Shown here in pieces: positions 17,668 through 26,196 of a stretch of 64,000 bases of DNA. The DNA lies in contig NZ_JAILPX010000041.1 of the NCBI RefSeq assembly GCF_024699275.1, positions 25,475 to 89,474 of the forward strand, read 5' to 3'. Source of the DNA: Selenomonas sp. (lineage in GTDB: Bacteria > Bacillota_C > Negativicutes > Selenomonadales > Selenomonadaceae). The notes below the pieces were generated by a model. That model was not told the DNA's origin. It saw only the letters and a program-made list of their open reading frames with translations, and ran no database searches. Both the position numbers and the translations under genes were made by a program. Numbering within the stretch: position 1 is the stretch's first letter; every line of letters begins with the position of its first letter.

Positions 17668-19632
17668 TTATTTTGCCATGAGCTTGGCAACCTTGTTGGC
17701 AAAGTCCACAGGATTTTCCGGCAGAATTCCTTCAATCAGAAGTGCCTGGGTATAAAGCAGATCGCAGTAATCCTTGAAGTCCGGCGTATCCTTGCCGCCA
17801 TCATGCAGGCTCTGCAGACGCGTGAAGAGTTCATGATGCGGATTGATTTCCAGAATCCGCTTAGCCTTGAACATGGGGTTGTTCATCTCAGCAAAGGTTT
17901 GTTCCATTGACAAGGAAGGACCAGCTTCATCAGCCACCAGGCAGACAGCACTGGATTTCAAGCGGGCAGAAACCTTAACATCCGCCACCTTTTCCCCCAA
18001 AACCTCCTTGATGTCCTTCAAGAGATCATCATTTTTCTTCTGAATATCTTCCGTTTCCTTCTTGACTTCCTGACTTTCCGCATCATCCAGGTCTAAATCA
18101 CCGCGGCTGATGGAATGGAAGCTCTTACCCTCGTATTCCCGCAGGGTTTCGATGCAGAATTCATCCACCGGATCCAGGAGATAGAGCACTTCCAAGCCCT
18201 TATCCCGCAGGGTTTCCATCTGCGGCAGCTGTTCGATGGTCTCCTTATCCTTAGCTGTAGCATAGTAGATTTTCTTCTGGCTTTCCGGCATACGCTCTAC
18301 ATATTCTTTCAGCGTAACCAGCTTTCCTTCCTTGGAGCTCATAAAGAGCAGCAGGTCTTTAAGCTTGTCAATGGTGTCGCTGCCAGCATACATGCTGTTG
18401 TAAACGCCAATCTTGAGAGATTTGCCGAACTCATTCCAGAACTTTTCATAGTCCTCACGCTTATTCTTGAGTTTACGCGCCAAGGACTTGAGGATGTTCT
18501 TTTCGAGTGCCTTGCCGATAACCTTGAGTTCGCGGCTCTGCTGCAGAAGTTCGCGGGAGATATTGAGGGACAGGTCCGGAGAATCCACCAGCCCCTTCAT
18601 AAAACGCAGGTAATCCGGCAGGAGGTCCTTGCACTTATCCATGATGAACACATGACGGGAATAGAGCTGTACGCCCGGTTCATAGTCCGTATGATAGAGA
18701 TTGAAGGGAGCCCGGGATGGAATGGCCAAGAGCGCTGTATACTCCACAGAACCTTCAGCCTTGGTATGGAACACTTCCATGGGTTTTTCCCACTCATGGA
18801 ACTGATTTTTGAAGAACTCGTCGTATTCTTCCTCTTTGATATCGGACTTATTCTTCGTCCACAGTGGCTGCATGGAGTTCAATGTACGGCATTCAATGGT
18901 CTTGACTTTCTCAGCACCTTCGATTTCCTTGCCATCCTCATCCTTCGGCGTTTCCTCATGTTCAAAATTCATCTTGATGGGATAACGCACATAATCGCTG
19001 TACTTCTTTACCAGACGTTCCAGCGTATAATTGTCCGTAAAGTCAGATTCTGCTTCTTCACCGAAGAATTCCTTCCCCAAGGTAATGGTGATGCTGGTAC
19101 CACGTTTATCCTTATCGCATTCCTCAATGCTATAGGAACCATCGCCAGCAGACTCCCAACGCGTTCCCTCTTTTTCGCCAGCCTTACGGGTTTCAATGAC
19201 CACCTTTTCCGCCACCATAAAGGCCGAATAGAAACCAACACCGAACTGACCAATCAGTTCCTTATCGGTATTCCCTTCACCGCCTTCACTGGCTTCTTTA
19301 GCCTTCTTAAGCTGTTCCATAAAGGCCTTGGTGCCAGATTTGGCTATGGTACCGATATTTTCAATAACCTCCTGGCGGTTCATGCCAATACCATTATCCC
19401 GAATGGTCAGGGTATGATTTTCCTTATCCGGTTCCAGGAAGATCTCGTAGCTGTCATCCCCCTCCAGGATATCCCGGTTGGTCAGGCTGGCAAAATGCAC
19501 CTTGTCAATGGCATCCGACGCATTGGAGATCAGTTCTCGCAGGAAAATCTCGTGATTCGTATAGATGGAATGAATCATCAAATCCAAAAGCTGTTTGGTT
19601 TCCGCTTGAAATTCATGGGTTTCTTTAGCCAT
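17668..19632 (-). CDS. htpG: Chaperone HtpG (bacterial Hsp90)
   Basis: 654 residues. The N-terminal GHKL ATPase domain has ELISNASDAIDKV, DNGIGMNRQE and GQFGVGFYSAFMV. The middle domain has the catalytic-loop region with NISRELLQQSRELKVI near residue 350. The C-terminal dimerisation domain is complete and lacks the eukaryotic MEEVD tail. A cytosolic ATP-dependent chaperone for partly folded proteins. It is monocistronic with its own sigma-70 promoter and a perfect CIRCE operator, so HrcA should control it, unlike B. subtilis where htpG is outside the HrcA regulon. Confidence 0.97.
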   Translation of the reverse strand: MAKETHEFQAETKQLLDLMIHSIYTNHEIFLRELISNASDAIDKVHFASLTNRDILEGDDSYEIFLEPDKENHTLTIRDNGIGMNRQEVIENIGTIAKSGTKAFMEQLKKAKEASEGGEGNTDKELIGQFGVGFYSAFMVAEKVVIETRKAGEKEGTRWESAGDGSYSIEECDKDKRGTSITITLGKEFFGEEAESDFTDNYTLERLVKKYSDYVRYPIKMNFEHEETPKDEDGKEIEGAEKVKTIECRTLNSMQPLWTKNKSDIKEEEYDEFFKNQFHEWEKPMEVFHTKAEGSVEYTALLAIPSRAPFNLYHTDYEPGVQLYSRHVFIMDKCKDLLPDYLRFMKGLVDSPDLSLNISRELLQQSRELKVIGKALEKNILKSLARKLKNKREDYEKFWNEFGKSLKIGVYNSMYAGSDTIDKLKDLLLFMSSKEGKLVTLKEYVERMPESQKKIYYATAKDKETIEQLPQMETLRDKGLEVLYLLDPVDEFCIETLREYEGKSFHSISRGDLDLDDAESQEVKKETEDIQKKNDDLLKDIKEVLGEKVADVKVSARLKSSAVCLVADEAGPSLSMEQTFAEMNNPMFKAKRILEINPHHELFTRLQSLHDGGKDTPDFKDYCDLLYTQALLIEGILPENPVDFANKVAKLMAK

Positions 19633-19676
19633 GTGTTAACGCCCCTCTTTATAAAAAATATCAATTTCCGAATTGG

Positions 19677-19703
19677 TTAGCACTCTTTCACTGCGAGTGC
19701 TAA
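19677..19703. promoter_or_regulatory. CIRCE operator (HrcA site) of htpG
   Basis: TTAGCACTC (19677-19685), nine-base spacer, GAGTGCTAA (19695-19703): an exact match to the CIRCE consensus. It lies 45 nt upstream of the htpG start and just downstream of the -10 box, where HrcA binding would block initiation and the transcript end would form a hairpin. Confidence 0.95.
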
Positions 19704-19715
19704 CGTACAAAAGCT

Positions 19716-19744
19716 AGTATACGCTAAAAACAACAAAAAGTCAA
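19716..19744 (-). promoter_or_regulatory. Sigma-70-type promoter of htpG
   Basis: Minus-strand TTGACT (19739-19744), a 17-nt spacer and TATACT (19716-19721). The predicted start point falls at the edge of the CIRCE element. Confidence 0.88.
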
Positions 19745-19852
19745 ATCACCCATTGTAACACTTCTTAAACAGAACGCTTCTGCTCAAGCGAATTATCCTC
19801 GCTTTGTTGTGTTTCATCTATCTGTGTCATGCCAGAAATACTTCCCTTATAC

Positions 19853-19887
19853 GAAAAACGGAGCCTATACGACTCCGCTCCGTTTTC
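19853..19887. terminator. Possible terminator of the flavodoxin-like gene
   Basis: ACGGAGC pairs with GCTCCGT across a 12-nt loop about 20 nt after the stop codon on the minus strand, with Ts following. The loop is long, so the call is moderate. Confidence 0.5.
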
Positions 19888-19901
19888 TTGCTATGCTTAT
19901 A

Positions 19902-20477
19902 TCAACTCTTTTTATTTTCCTGCAAAGCCGCCAACTTAGCCGCTTTTTTGGCCAAAAATTTCTTTTTCAGCGCCAGTTTGCGCTCCATACGAGGCACTAA
20001 ATCACGGGCATCGGCCAAATCCTGCTCATCGGGATGACTAGCCGCCAATTTCCAGCGCTCCTGGCTCTTTGCTCCACCATGGGGATCATCAGGGCCGGCA
20101 TTTTTACGCTTCTCCAGCATAGCCGGGTTGATTTTGCCCCGACAACCAAAGGTCCCCAGTATCTCGCAATTCTCTCCCAAATAATATCCCGCCCGGGCAA
20201 AGGAAGTAATGGCGTGCTCACTGGTAGGCGCCGTGCCATGGGTCTGAAAAAACACCACCCTGCTATCCTTGATTTTGCTCAGGTATTTCAACGTCAAGGG
20301 GTCAGGCTGTCCCAGCCGCAGCCAATAACCAATGGCAACGATATCATAGGCAGACAAATCCGACGGCGCATCCTGCACCCGAAATACATCCGCCTCCTCT
20401 GCCGCTTCGGCAATGGCCTCTGCAATCATTTTCGTATTTCCCGTCACAGACGAATAAATTACCGCCCATTTACTCAA
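19902..20477 (-). CDS. Flavodoxin-like protein
   Basis: 191 residues if read from the TTG at 20477, where GGAGG is 8 nt upstream and the product begins MSKWAVIYSSVTGNTKMIAEAI, directly at the first strand and FMN-phosphate loop of a flavodoxin. Upstream in-frame ATGs exist at 20492 and 20510. Further features are DIVAIGYWLRLGQPDPLTLKYL and VVFFQTHG, which fit the flavodoxin fold. The last 30 residues are very Lys/Ala rich. The family resembles the flavodoxin-type partners annotated as BilS in bilirubin-reducing gut anaerobes, but I see no bilR-like gene here, so that is only a possibility. An electron-transfer role is inferred. Confidence 0.7.
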   Translation of the reverse strand: MSKWAVIYSSVTGNTKMIAEAIAEAAEEADVFRVQDAPSDLSAYDIVAIGYWLRLGQPDPLTLKYLSKIKDSRVVFFQTHGTAPTSEHAITSFARAGYYLGENCEILGTFGCRGKINPAMLEKRKNAGPDDPHGGAKSQERWKLAASHPDEQDLADARDLVPRMERKLALKKKFLAKKAAKLAALQENKKS

Positions 20478-20550
20478 GATTACCGCCTCCATAACTATAT
20501 TCCTATTCATTGTAACAGGCTTCAGTCCATATTGCTGTAATCATTGTTAC

Positions 20551-20588
20551 AGCAAATCCCCCTGGACAAACGTCCAGGGGGATTTGCT
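20551..20588. terminator. Long hairpin abutting the thiT stop codon
   Basis: AGCAAATCCCCCTGGAC pairs perfectly with GTCCAGGGGGATTTGCT around a 4-nt loop. Neither side has a long T run, so it may act as a weak terminator or as a 3'-end stabiliser of the thiT transcript. Confidence 0.6.
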
Positions 20589-21196
20589 TATGAATGTGTC
20601 GGCAGTATATTATCCACCAACCGTTTGACCGGTAATATTTTCAAAACGATACAACAAATAACAAATTCCGTCAACAAAAAGGAACCATTAAAAATCAGCG
20701 AATACCACACCGGAGACATCCCTTCCGGAGCATAGCTGCCGAAAAACACCACCCCGGAAATAAAATGGCACAGGAATCGCCCGCCGAAAGCCAGTGCCGA
20801 CCCCAAATACAGATTATCGCGACAGAGCCCTGCCAATCCCATGGCCATAAATGGCAGGGGATAATCAAACAACACCTGTACAGGATGCAGGATAAAGGGA
20901 TCCTGCACGATATTGATCATGCCATATACAAAACCTGCCAGCACACCAGTTCCCATACCAAAGCGATAAGCGATTAAAATCAAGGGCAGCATAGCGCCCG
21001 CTGTCACACTCCCTCCCTGCGGAAAATGAAAGAGCTGCAGCTGATGCAAGACCACCGATAACCCCAACAATAATGCGGAGGTGACCAGCGTATGCGTGTC
21101 AAAGGCCTCATGACGCACACGCATTAGACCAATTGCCAGTACCAATACCCCCAACAATGCCAAAAGCACCACAGGATGTGAAATAATTTCCAACAA
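20588..21196 (-). CDS. thiT: ThiT, thiamine-specific S-component of an ECF transporter
   Basis: 202 residues with about six membrane helices. The central GGSVTAGAMLPLILIAYRFG followed by GVLAGFVYGMINIVQDPFIL and HPVQVLFDYPLPFMAMGLAG is characteristic of ThiT (YuaJ), whose S-component binds thiamine and relies on a shared EcfAA'T energising module encoded elsewhere. It starts with TTG (21196 or 21193) behind GGGGAAGG. I looked for a TPP riboswitch in the 240 nt upstream and did not see the conserved CUGAGA or the pyrophosphate-helix sequences. ECF module genes are not in the window. Confidence 0.88.
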   Translation of the reverse strand: MLEIISHPVVLLALLGVLVLAIGLMRVRHEAFDTHTLVTSALLLGLSVVLHQLQLFHFPQGGSVTAGAMLPLILIAYRFGMGTGVLAGFVYGMINIVQDPFILHPVQVLFDYPLPFMAMGLAGLCRDNLYLGSALAFGGRFLCHFISGVVFFGSYAPEGMSPVWYSLIFNGSFLLTEFVICCIVLKILPVKRLVDNILPTHS

Positions 21197-21363
21197 AACC
21201 TTCCCCTGCCTTCTCTATTTTTAGCCCCATAACAGAATGACTCTGCCACAGAAAAATACCTGACCCAGACATATACTTACGATTATAGCGCACTCACTGC
21301 TTTTTTTCTACCGTCAATCCGGCTTAACCGCTTTGCAGTTCACGAGTCCCCCCGCAATATACC

Positions 21364-21392
21364 TTGCCCCAAACGGTTAAAAATGCTATAAT
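21364..21392 (+). promoter_or_regulatory. Sigma-70-type promoter of the GH114-like gene
   Basis: TTGCCC (21364-21369), exactly 17 nt, TATAAT (21387-21392), about 50 nt upstream of the start codon. It gives the hydrolase gene its own transcription independent of the pel operon. Confidence 0.8.
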
Positions 21393-21440
21393 TTCACATC
21401 AAGCAAATATCGTCTCTTTCCCAAAGGAAGGTGTCTATTG

Positions 21441-22442
21441 ATGAACAATAACAAGACATGGTGGCAGCGTCTTTTCCTCGGCCTGGGAATCCTGACTTTT
21501 AGCACTGCACCCTTATCTGGCGGCGAAGCTGCCGCCGCCCCGTCCCGCTATGGCACCGCAATGGTGGAACTCCTGGGCGAACTGCACGACTACGCCCATA
21601 AACGCAATCCTCACTTTCAACTCTTAGCCAATGGCGGCTCTTCTCTTTATTTGCCCATAGATGGCAATACTTCGGAAAACGTAGGCAAAATGTTGCAGGC
21701 TGTAGATGGGCAGCTTGCCGAATCGGTCTACTATGGATTCAACATGGAAGACGGTGCCCCAACACCCCCGGAAGAAAATGCGTTTTTCCTGCAAACCCTT
21801 GATGCAGCCAGGGAAGGGGGGCTGCCCATCTTTGTATTGGACTACGTGAAAGACGCCGACCAGGCAGCCCAGGCAAGCAAAAAGAGCCTGGCCAAAGGTT
21901 ATATCCCTTTAGCCACCCCTTATCGCAACTTAGATCATCTGCCCCCCTATCCTGCCTCCCCTATCCACAATCAGGACGTTACCTGCCTGAACGATGTAAA
22001 GAATTATATGATTCTCCTTACGCCGGATAAATTTTCGTCTCCTGCAGACTACCTGGCCAGTCTGCAAGCTACGGATTACGATATGCTGATTATTGACCTC
22101 TATGCAGGAAGCGATTTCCTGACTCCTGCCGAGGTAGAAAAGCTAAAATACAAAGCCAACGGAGGACGGCGCTTAGTCCTTGCCTATATGAGTGTGGGGG
22201 AGGCCGAAACCTATCGTAAATACTGGCAATCCACATGGAAGAAAGAGCCGCCTGTCTGGTTGGATAATCCTAATGCCGATTGGCAGGATAACTATCGGGT
22301 AAAGTTCTGGCTGCCTGGATGGAAACATATCCTCTATGGATCGCCCCATTCTTATCTGGACGAAATTCTTGCGGCCGGCTTCGATGGTGCCTTTCTCGAT
22401 GTAATTGATGTCTATCAATATTTTCAAGCACAGGAAACATAA
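21441..22442 (+). CDS. Secreted GH114-like (TM1410-type) polysaccharide hydrolase, PelA-hydrolase candidate
   Basis: 333 residues from the ATG at 21441 (GGAAGG 9 nt upstream). The signal peptide is clear: WWQRLFLGLGILTFSTAPLS then a cut near EAAAA. The mature part is a TIM-barrel of the endo-alpha-1,4-polygalactosaminidase type: IFVLDYVKD, DYDMLIIDLYAG, LAYMSVGEAETYRKYW and the C-terminal GFDGAFLDVIDVYQYF, with acidic residues at the ends of the strands. In known pel loci a hydrolase of this type trims the GalNAc/GalN-rich Pel polymer (an N-terminal domain of PelA in Pseudomonas, a separate protein in Gram-positive clusters). It converges on the pel operon across a shared terminator. The function is inferred from family and place. 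Confidence 0.78.
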   Translation: MNNNKTWWQRLFLGLGILTFSTAPLSGGEAAAAPSRYGTAMVELLGELHDYAHKRNPHFQLLANGGSSLYLPIDGNTSENVGKMLQAVDGQLAESVYYGFNMEDGAPTPPEENAFFLQTLDAAREGGLPIFVLDYVKDADQAAQASKKSLAKGYIPLATPYRNLDHLPPYPASPIHNQDVTCLNDVKNYMILLTPDKFSSPADYLASLQATDYDMLIIDLYAGSDFLTPAEVEKLKYKANGGRRLVLAYMSVGEAETYRKYWQSTWKKEPPVWLDNPNADWQDNYRVKFWLPGWKHILYGSPHSYLDEILAAGFDGAFLDVIDVYQYFQAQET

Positions 22443-22444
22443 AT

Positions 22445-22490
22445 GCGCCCCCTTAGCGAATCAGATACCCGCTAAGGGGGCGTATTTTCT
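22445..22490. terminator. Bidirectional terminator between the hydrolase and pel operons
   Basis: CGCCCCCTTAGCG (22446-22458) pairs perfectly with CGCTAAGGGGGCG (22470-22482), followed by ATTTTCT on the plus strand. It lies between two convergent stop codons. Confidence 0.85.
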
Positions 22491-22497
22491 CTATAGA

Positions 22498-24714
22498 CTA
22501 AAAGGATTTGTTCCACAACAAACTCATCTTCCACCCATGATAGGAATCAGAAGGACTGCCCTGAATATTGTACCGTTCCAGTTTTGCATGCAATTCCGAA
22601 CGGTCATCCAAATGATAAACATAGCCCAAAACCAGAGATTTCATATGCCTGTCACCATCCCAATGTTTCAGGCGCCAGTTATAGCTTTGTCCATGACGCT
22701 CACCATAACTGAACAACACGTAGCCCCGTTGTTTTCGATCAAACCAATGCGTCCAACCCAAGCCGCCATAATAGCGGTGTGTCCCTCCTGTATCGCCAGC
22801 CTGATAGTTCCCCCACAGGTAATACTGCCAGGAATTGCGCGCATCTATATCATAACTGCCGTAAAGCTGCAAGGTCCAATCTTCCCCGTCTTCATAGCGT
22901 CCACTGCTGTACGGAGTACAGTAATCTGTACGGGCAGCGTTGATATGACTGAATTTGACAGACAGCTGTTGCTGGTCACCAATATGCCGATACTCTACTT
23001 CCTGCCGAAATCGATTATGGGGAGATAAGGCCATCCAGACATCCGGATAGGTACTTCCCGTCTTGGTATCCTCCTCCTTGGTTCGATAACCATATCCCCT
23101 TCTAAAGGTATAACTCAATCGGCCAGTCAGACTATCCCGTTCCGTAAACCGATGTGTTGCCTCTATTTCCGGTGTAAACTGCCAGCCTTCACTAAACGAA
23201 TTAAAGCCCGCCAAATTGTCGGCCATCATGGCATTTTGATGCGCATCCTGTACACCCGTAGGCACATTGATATCCAGCTTATAATGTACATCATTGATCT
23301 GATGATGATTTTTATAGGTAATCCCTAAGGTCGTATCGGTCCAGCCGCTGACATGACCATATTTCAGGCCAGTATCCGAAATCAGCCAGCCTGTGGATAA
23401 AGAAAAATCCCATTTTTTCTCGGTCATATAAAAATCCCAAGGCTGATAAAGCTGATGGCCCGCGGGCAATCCTGCTCCATGCCAGTTATAGTATTCAAAG
23501 CCGGTGCCCAACCCTCTGCTTTCGCCAAAATGAGCTAATTCATAAGCAGCCTTTTCCTGCCAGTTCTGGGTCTCCAGCAAATTCTTTTCTGCATTCATCA
23601 ACTCCTGTCTGGTCTCAGCCTGCCAATTTTCTGCCTCAACTGCATAATTTTTACTGTCTTCCAGATCCTTTGCCGCTTCATTCTGTTCTCTGGTCAAATC
23701 CTTAACCAGTTCCCTGGCTTCCCGTTCTGCATCCTCGGCCTCACTCTTGGCATCCTCCAACGTCTCCAGTTGGCTATTGAGGGAGTCCAGGAGTGCTTCT
23801 GCCGCATCCACCTCACCATCCAGTGATTCCAGCTGATGCTCATACGCCTGCCACTGCAGTTCCTCTGCTCGTTGGTCCGGGTTGATTGCCTGCACACGAT
23901 TCACCATAGCCATGACATCATTAAGCCGGTTCTGTGCATAGCCAACACTTTCCCAGGCTTTGCGGATGCGCTCCTCCAGGTCATCGCTTTCATCCTGCAA
24001 ATGCCCCAGTTTCTGGCCTAACTGATTGTATGCCTCCTGCGTATTACTGCGACGGTTTTGTGCATCCTGCACCACGCCCTCCTGTGACCAGACCTGAGGA
24101 GCAAAATCAGCCACGGCCTGTTGAGCTGCAATGGCCTCTCTGGTACGCTGAGCACTTTCTAGTTGTGCATTGGCTAATTCCTGCGCAACGCGCTGAAGAT
24201 TCAGCTTTGCTTTCTCCAGGTTCTGGTACGCCTCCGCCAAACTACCCTCGGCCTCCGCCTTTTCTTCCTTTGCCTGTTGCAGATCTTTTCTGGCCTGAAT
24301 AAGTGCCTGAGCCGCTTCAGCAGCATTCTTTTGGGCTGCATGAAAATCCCTTATTCGATTGCGTTCATTGCGCAGGGACGCAAAAACAGCAGGAATCTCA
24401 TTCATGGCATTGCCCATTGCCGATGCTTCTCCAGTTATCGGCGGCAGCAATGCCAAAGTACTGATTGAAGCCGCCTGGGCCATCTGCCGTCTGGCTGCTT
24501 CATCTCTCATTTTTCGCTTACGGCCGCGTGTCATGCGCATACTCTGCAGGACGAACCGTTTGTATCTGGGTTCATCCCCCATCTGCATCCTGACCAATCT
24601 CCGCCGGCGCTTGCGGCTTAAGCGAAAGGCCAGACCGCTCCAGCGTTGCCGGCCTATCTCTGCCTGCCGCGCCTCTTCTTCCAGCCGCAGCCGCGCCTTA
24701 CGGCTTGTTCTCAT
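22498..24714 (-). CDS. Coiled-coil plus outer-membrane beta-barrel protein, last gene of the pel operon
   Basis: 738 residues. The ATG at 24714 has AAGGGG 8 nt upstream; the frame overlaps the end of pelG. Residues 1-80 are extremely rich in Arg/Lys, followed by a short hydrophobic stretch ending GEASAMG that may be a signal peptide with a long n-region. About 105-400 is almost continuous heptad-type coiled coil (Ala/Glu/Gln/Leu rich, no Pro or Cys). About 405-738 alternates aromatic and polar residues with repeated Trp/Tyr-rich strands (for example YYLWGNYQAG, GYVLFSYGERHG, KSLVLGYVYHL) and ends in Phe, as outer-membrane barrels do. Its place suggests it exports the polymer, replacing PelB (TPR plus barrel) and PelC, neither of which is present. 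It has no SLH domain or TPR repeats. The family is not recognised. Confidence 0.75.
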   Translation of the reverse strand: MRTSRKARLRLEEEARQAEIGRQRWSGLAFRLSRKRRRRLVRMQMGDEPRYKRFVLQSMRMTRGRKRKMRDEAARRQMAQAASISTLALLPPITGEASAMGNAMNEIPAVFASLRNERNRIRDFHAAQKNAAEAAQALIQARKDLQQAKEEKAEAEGSLAEAYQNLEKAKLNLQRVAQELANAQLESAQRTREAIAAQQAVADFAPQVWSQEGVVQDAQNRRSNTQEAYNQLGQKLGHLQDESDDLEERIRKAWESVGYAQNRLNDVMAMVNRVQAINPDQRAEELQWQAYEHQLESLDGEVDAAEALLDSLNSQLETLEDAKSEAEDAEREARELVKDLTREQNEAAKDLEDSKNYAVEAENWQAETRQELMNAEKNLLETQNWQEKAAYELAHFGESRGLGTGFEYYNWHGAGLPAGHQLYQPWDFYMTEKKWDFSLSTGWLISDTGLKYGHVSGWTDTTLGITYKNHHQINDVHYKLDINVPTGVQDAHQNAMMADNLAGFNSFSEGWQFTPEIEATHRFTERDSLTGRLSYTFRRGYGYRTKEEDTKTGSTYPDVWMALSPHNRFRQEVEYRHIGDQQQLSVKFSHINAARTDYCTPYSSGRYEDGEDWTLQLYGSYDIDARNSWQYYLWGNYQAGDTGGTHRYYGGLGWTHWFDRKQRGYVLFSYGERHGQSYNWRLKHWDGDRHMKSLVLGYVYHLDDRSELHAKLERYNIQGSPSDSYHGWKMSLLWNKSF

Positions 24715-26191
24715 GGTCATCGCCCCTTACCGTTTCCAAATTTACATACTTATCCCCATAGAGCCATAAGGTCAGCTTAGTCAAAGGCCCCTCCGTAGAA
24801 CGATAAAACACCGGTTGGGAGCAAAATACCAGATAATTTATTCGCTGCGTAAAATAATTAAGCTTATGAAAAGCCCAAATAAAGGAAAGGGCCGCCGCTA
24901 GAAAAAAGGTAAAACCATAACTATAGGCCCCCCCATAACATAGCCCCCATAGGCCAAAAATAAGATTGGCCAGAAAAAACACTGCCGACAGACTGAGTAC
25001 ACTTTTTTGATAATCAAAATAAACCAACAAAATATACACCAACTGCAATAGTCCTGTAAAGAATACGCCAAAAAGCAATACGTTGTACATATTCACCTGA
25101 TTGTAGGTAATCCCAGACCAGCTGAGCAAATAATTGCCCACGGCCAATGCCACCAATGTAAACACCAGCTGAAACTCAACGATATGGCGCAGTTCAAACC
25201 AAAGGGTATGCAGCAAATCTTTACGGGCATCATCAATCTCCCGGAAATTCCCCTTTTGGGTAATATAGGAAAAATAATGGGCATAACGCTCGTAAAAATT
25301 CGTTTCCACCGTAACTACAAACATAGTCATCAGCGGCAAAATCGATAGGAAAGCATAAAAGGTAACCACATCGTAAACAGGCGAATACCGATAGGTCCCC
25401 CCCACCAGCGTCCCCCATTCTCCCTGCCAAATGATGACATTGGGCAGAAAGAGACCCAGCATATAAAAAGTTGCGGTAAAAAACAAGCGCCAGTGCCGTT
25501 CAAAATAAGGCAAAAAAGCAAAGTTCTGTCCCCCCTGCGCCGTGCCAAAATAACTGGTAATATGCAGCAAAAAGAGCAGATTAATGACGCCCATCCCCAC
25601 ATCCATCGCCAACAGTCCAGACTGTTCAGGCTGCAGGCCGCTGTTGTTCAACAATAGCCAGACCAAAAAGATACTGAGCAATACCCCCGCCAGATAACTG
25701 CACAATAACCGGGAATAGCGCTTTACTGCGGATAGGTACACACTTTCCGTCCAGGCCAGCAGCAATTCAGCAAAGAACAGGTATCCCAGCCATTTGGTCA
25801 ACAGCGGCAAAGGTTTATCCCAAAAGAACAGCCCCGCCGCCACTGCTCCTAAAGCAATAAGAATTGCCCCCATGCCAAACAGCGATGCCGTAATATCTGC
25901 AAGTCTGCCCACGGAAAGCGAATCCGCTAAATAGCGGGTCAGCACCATGATAAATCCTGCCGAAAAAATCTGCGAAAAGACAAAAGCATAGACCACGGAG
26001 GCCACATAGAGCTGACTGGCCTCTTCCGCAACGCCATAGCAGGCGAAGATACTCTGTACCGCCAGTACCATACTGGTCATCAAGGCGAAGGGACCGGCGG
26101 TAATGATGGCCGAATAGGAATATGCCTTTATATGCCCGGCTGCAGTGCGGGCCGTAAACAATTTCTTTAACTCAAAACCTACGCCTGCCAC
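24698..26191 (-). CDS. pelG: PelG, inner-membrane polysaccharide transporter
   Basis: 497 residues with about 12 membrane helices. The N-terminus MAGVGFELKKLFTARTAAGHIKAYSYSAIITAGPF is strongly PelG-like (shown here only as a landmark; the key parts are GFELKKL and the ITAGPF helix). PelG is a Wzx/MATE-type flippase-like protein that forms the synthase complex with PelD, PelE and PelF and moves Pel polymer across the inner membrane. The start is 5 nt after the pelF stop and its end overlaps the barrel gene by 17 nt, consistent with one transcript and coupled translation. Confidence 0.93.
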   Translation of the reverse strand: MAGVGFELKKLFTARTAAGHIKAYSYSAIITAGPFALMTSMVLAVQSIFACYGVAEEASQLYVASVVYAFVFSQIFSAGFIMVLTRYLADSLSVGRLADITASLFGMGAILIALGAVAAGLFFWDKPLPLLTKWLGYLFFAELLLAWTESVYLSAVKRYSRLLCSYLAGVLLSIFLVWLLLNNSGLQPEQSGLLAMDVGMGVINLLFLLHITSYFGTAQGGQNFAFLPYFERHWRLFFTATFYMLGLFLPNVIIWQGEWGTLVGGTYRYSPVYDVVTFYAFLSILPLMTMFVVTVETNFYERYAHYFSYITQKGNFREIDDARKDLLHTLWFELRHIVEFQLVFTLVALAVGNYLLSWSGITYNQVNMYNVLLFGVFFTGLLQLVYILLVYFDYQKSVLSLSAVFFLANLIFGLWGLCYGGAYSYGFTFFLAAALSFIWAFHKLNYFTQRINYLVFCSQPVFYRSTEGPLTKLTLWLYGDKYVNLETVRGDDHENKP

Positions 26192-26196
26192 TTTCT

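Noticed and set aside
18115..19680. 521-codon plus-strand open frame opposite htpG
   Set aside because: Antisense shadow of htpG; it even runs into the CIRCE element and lacks protein-family features.
21197..21436. TPP riboswitch upstream of thiT
   Set aside because: The CUGAGA and ACCUGAUCUGG-type conserved blocks are absent from the minus strand of this spacer.
22498..24714. PelB or an OmpM-type SLH porin
   Set aside because: There are no TPR repeats and no SLH domain; the periplasmic part is coiled coil instead.
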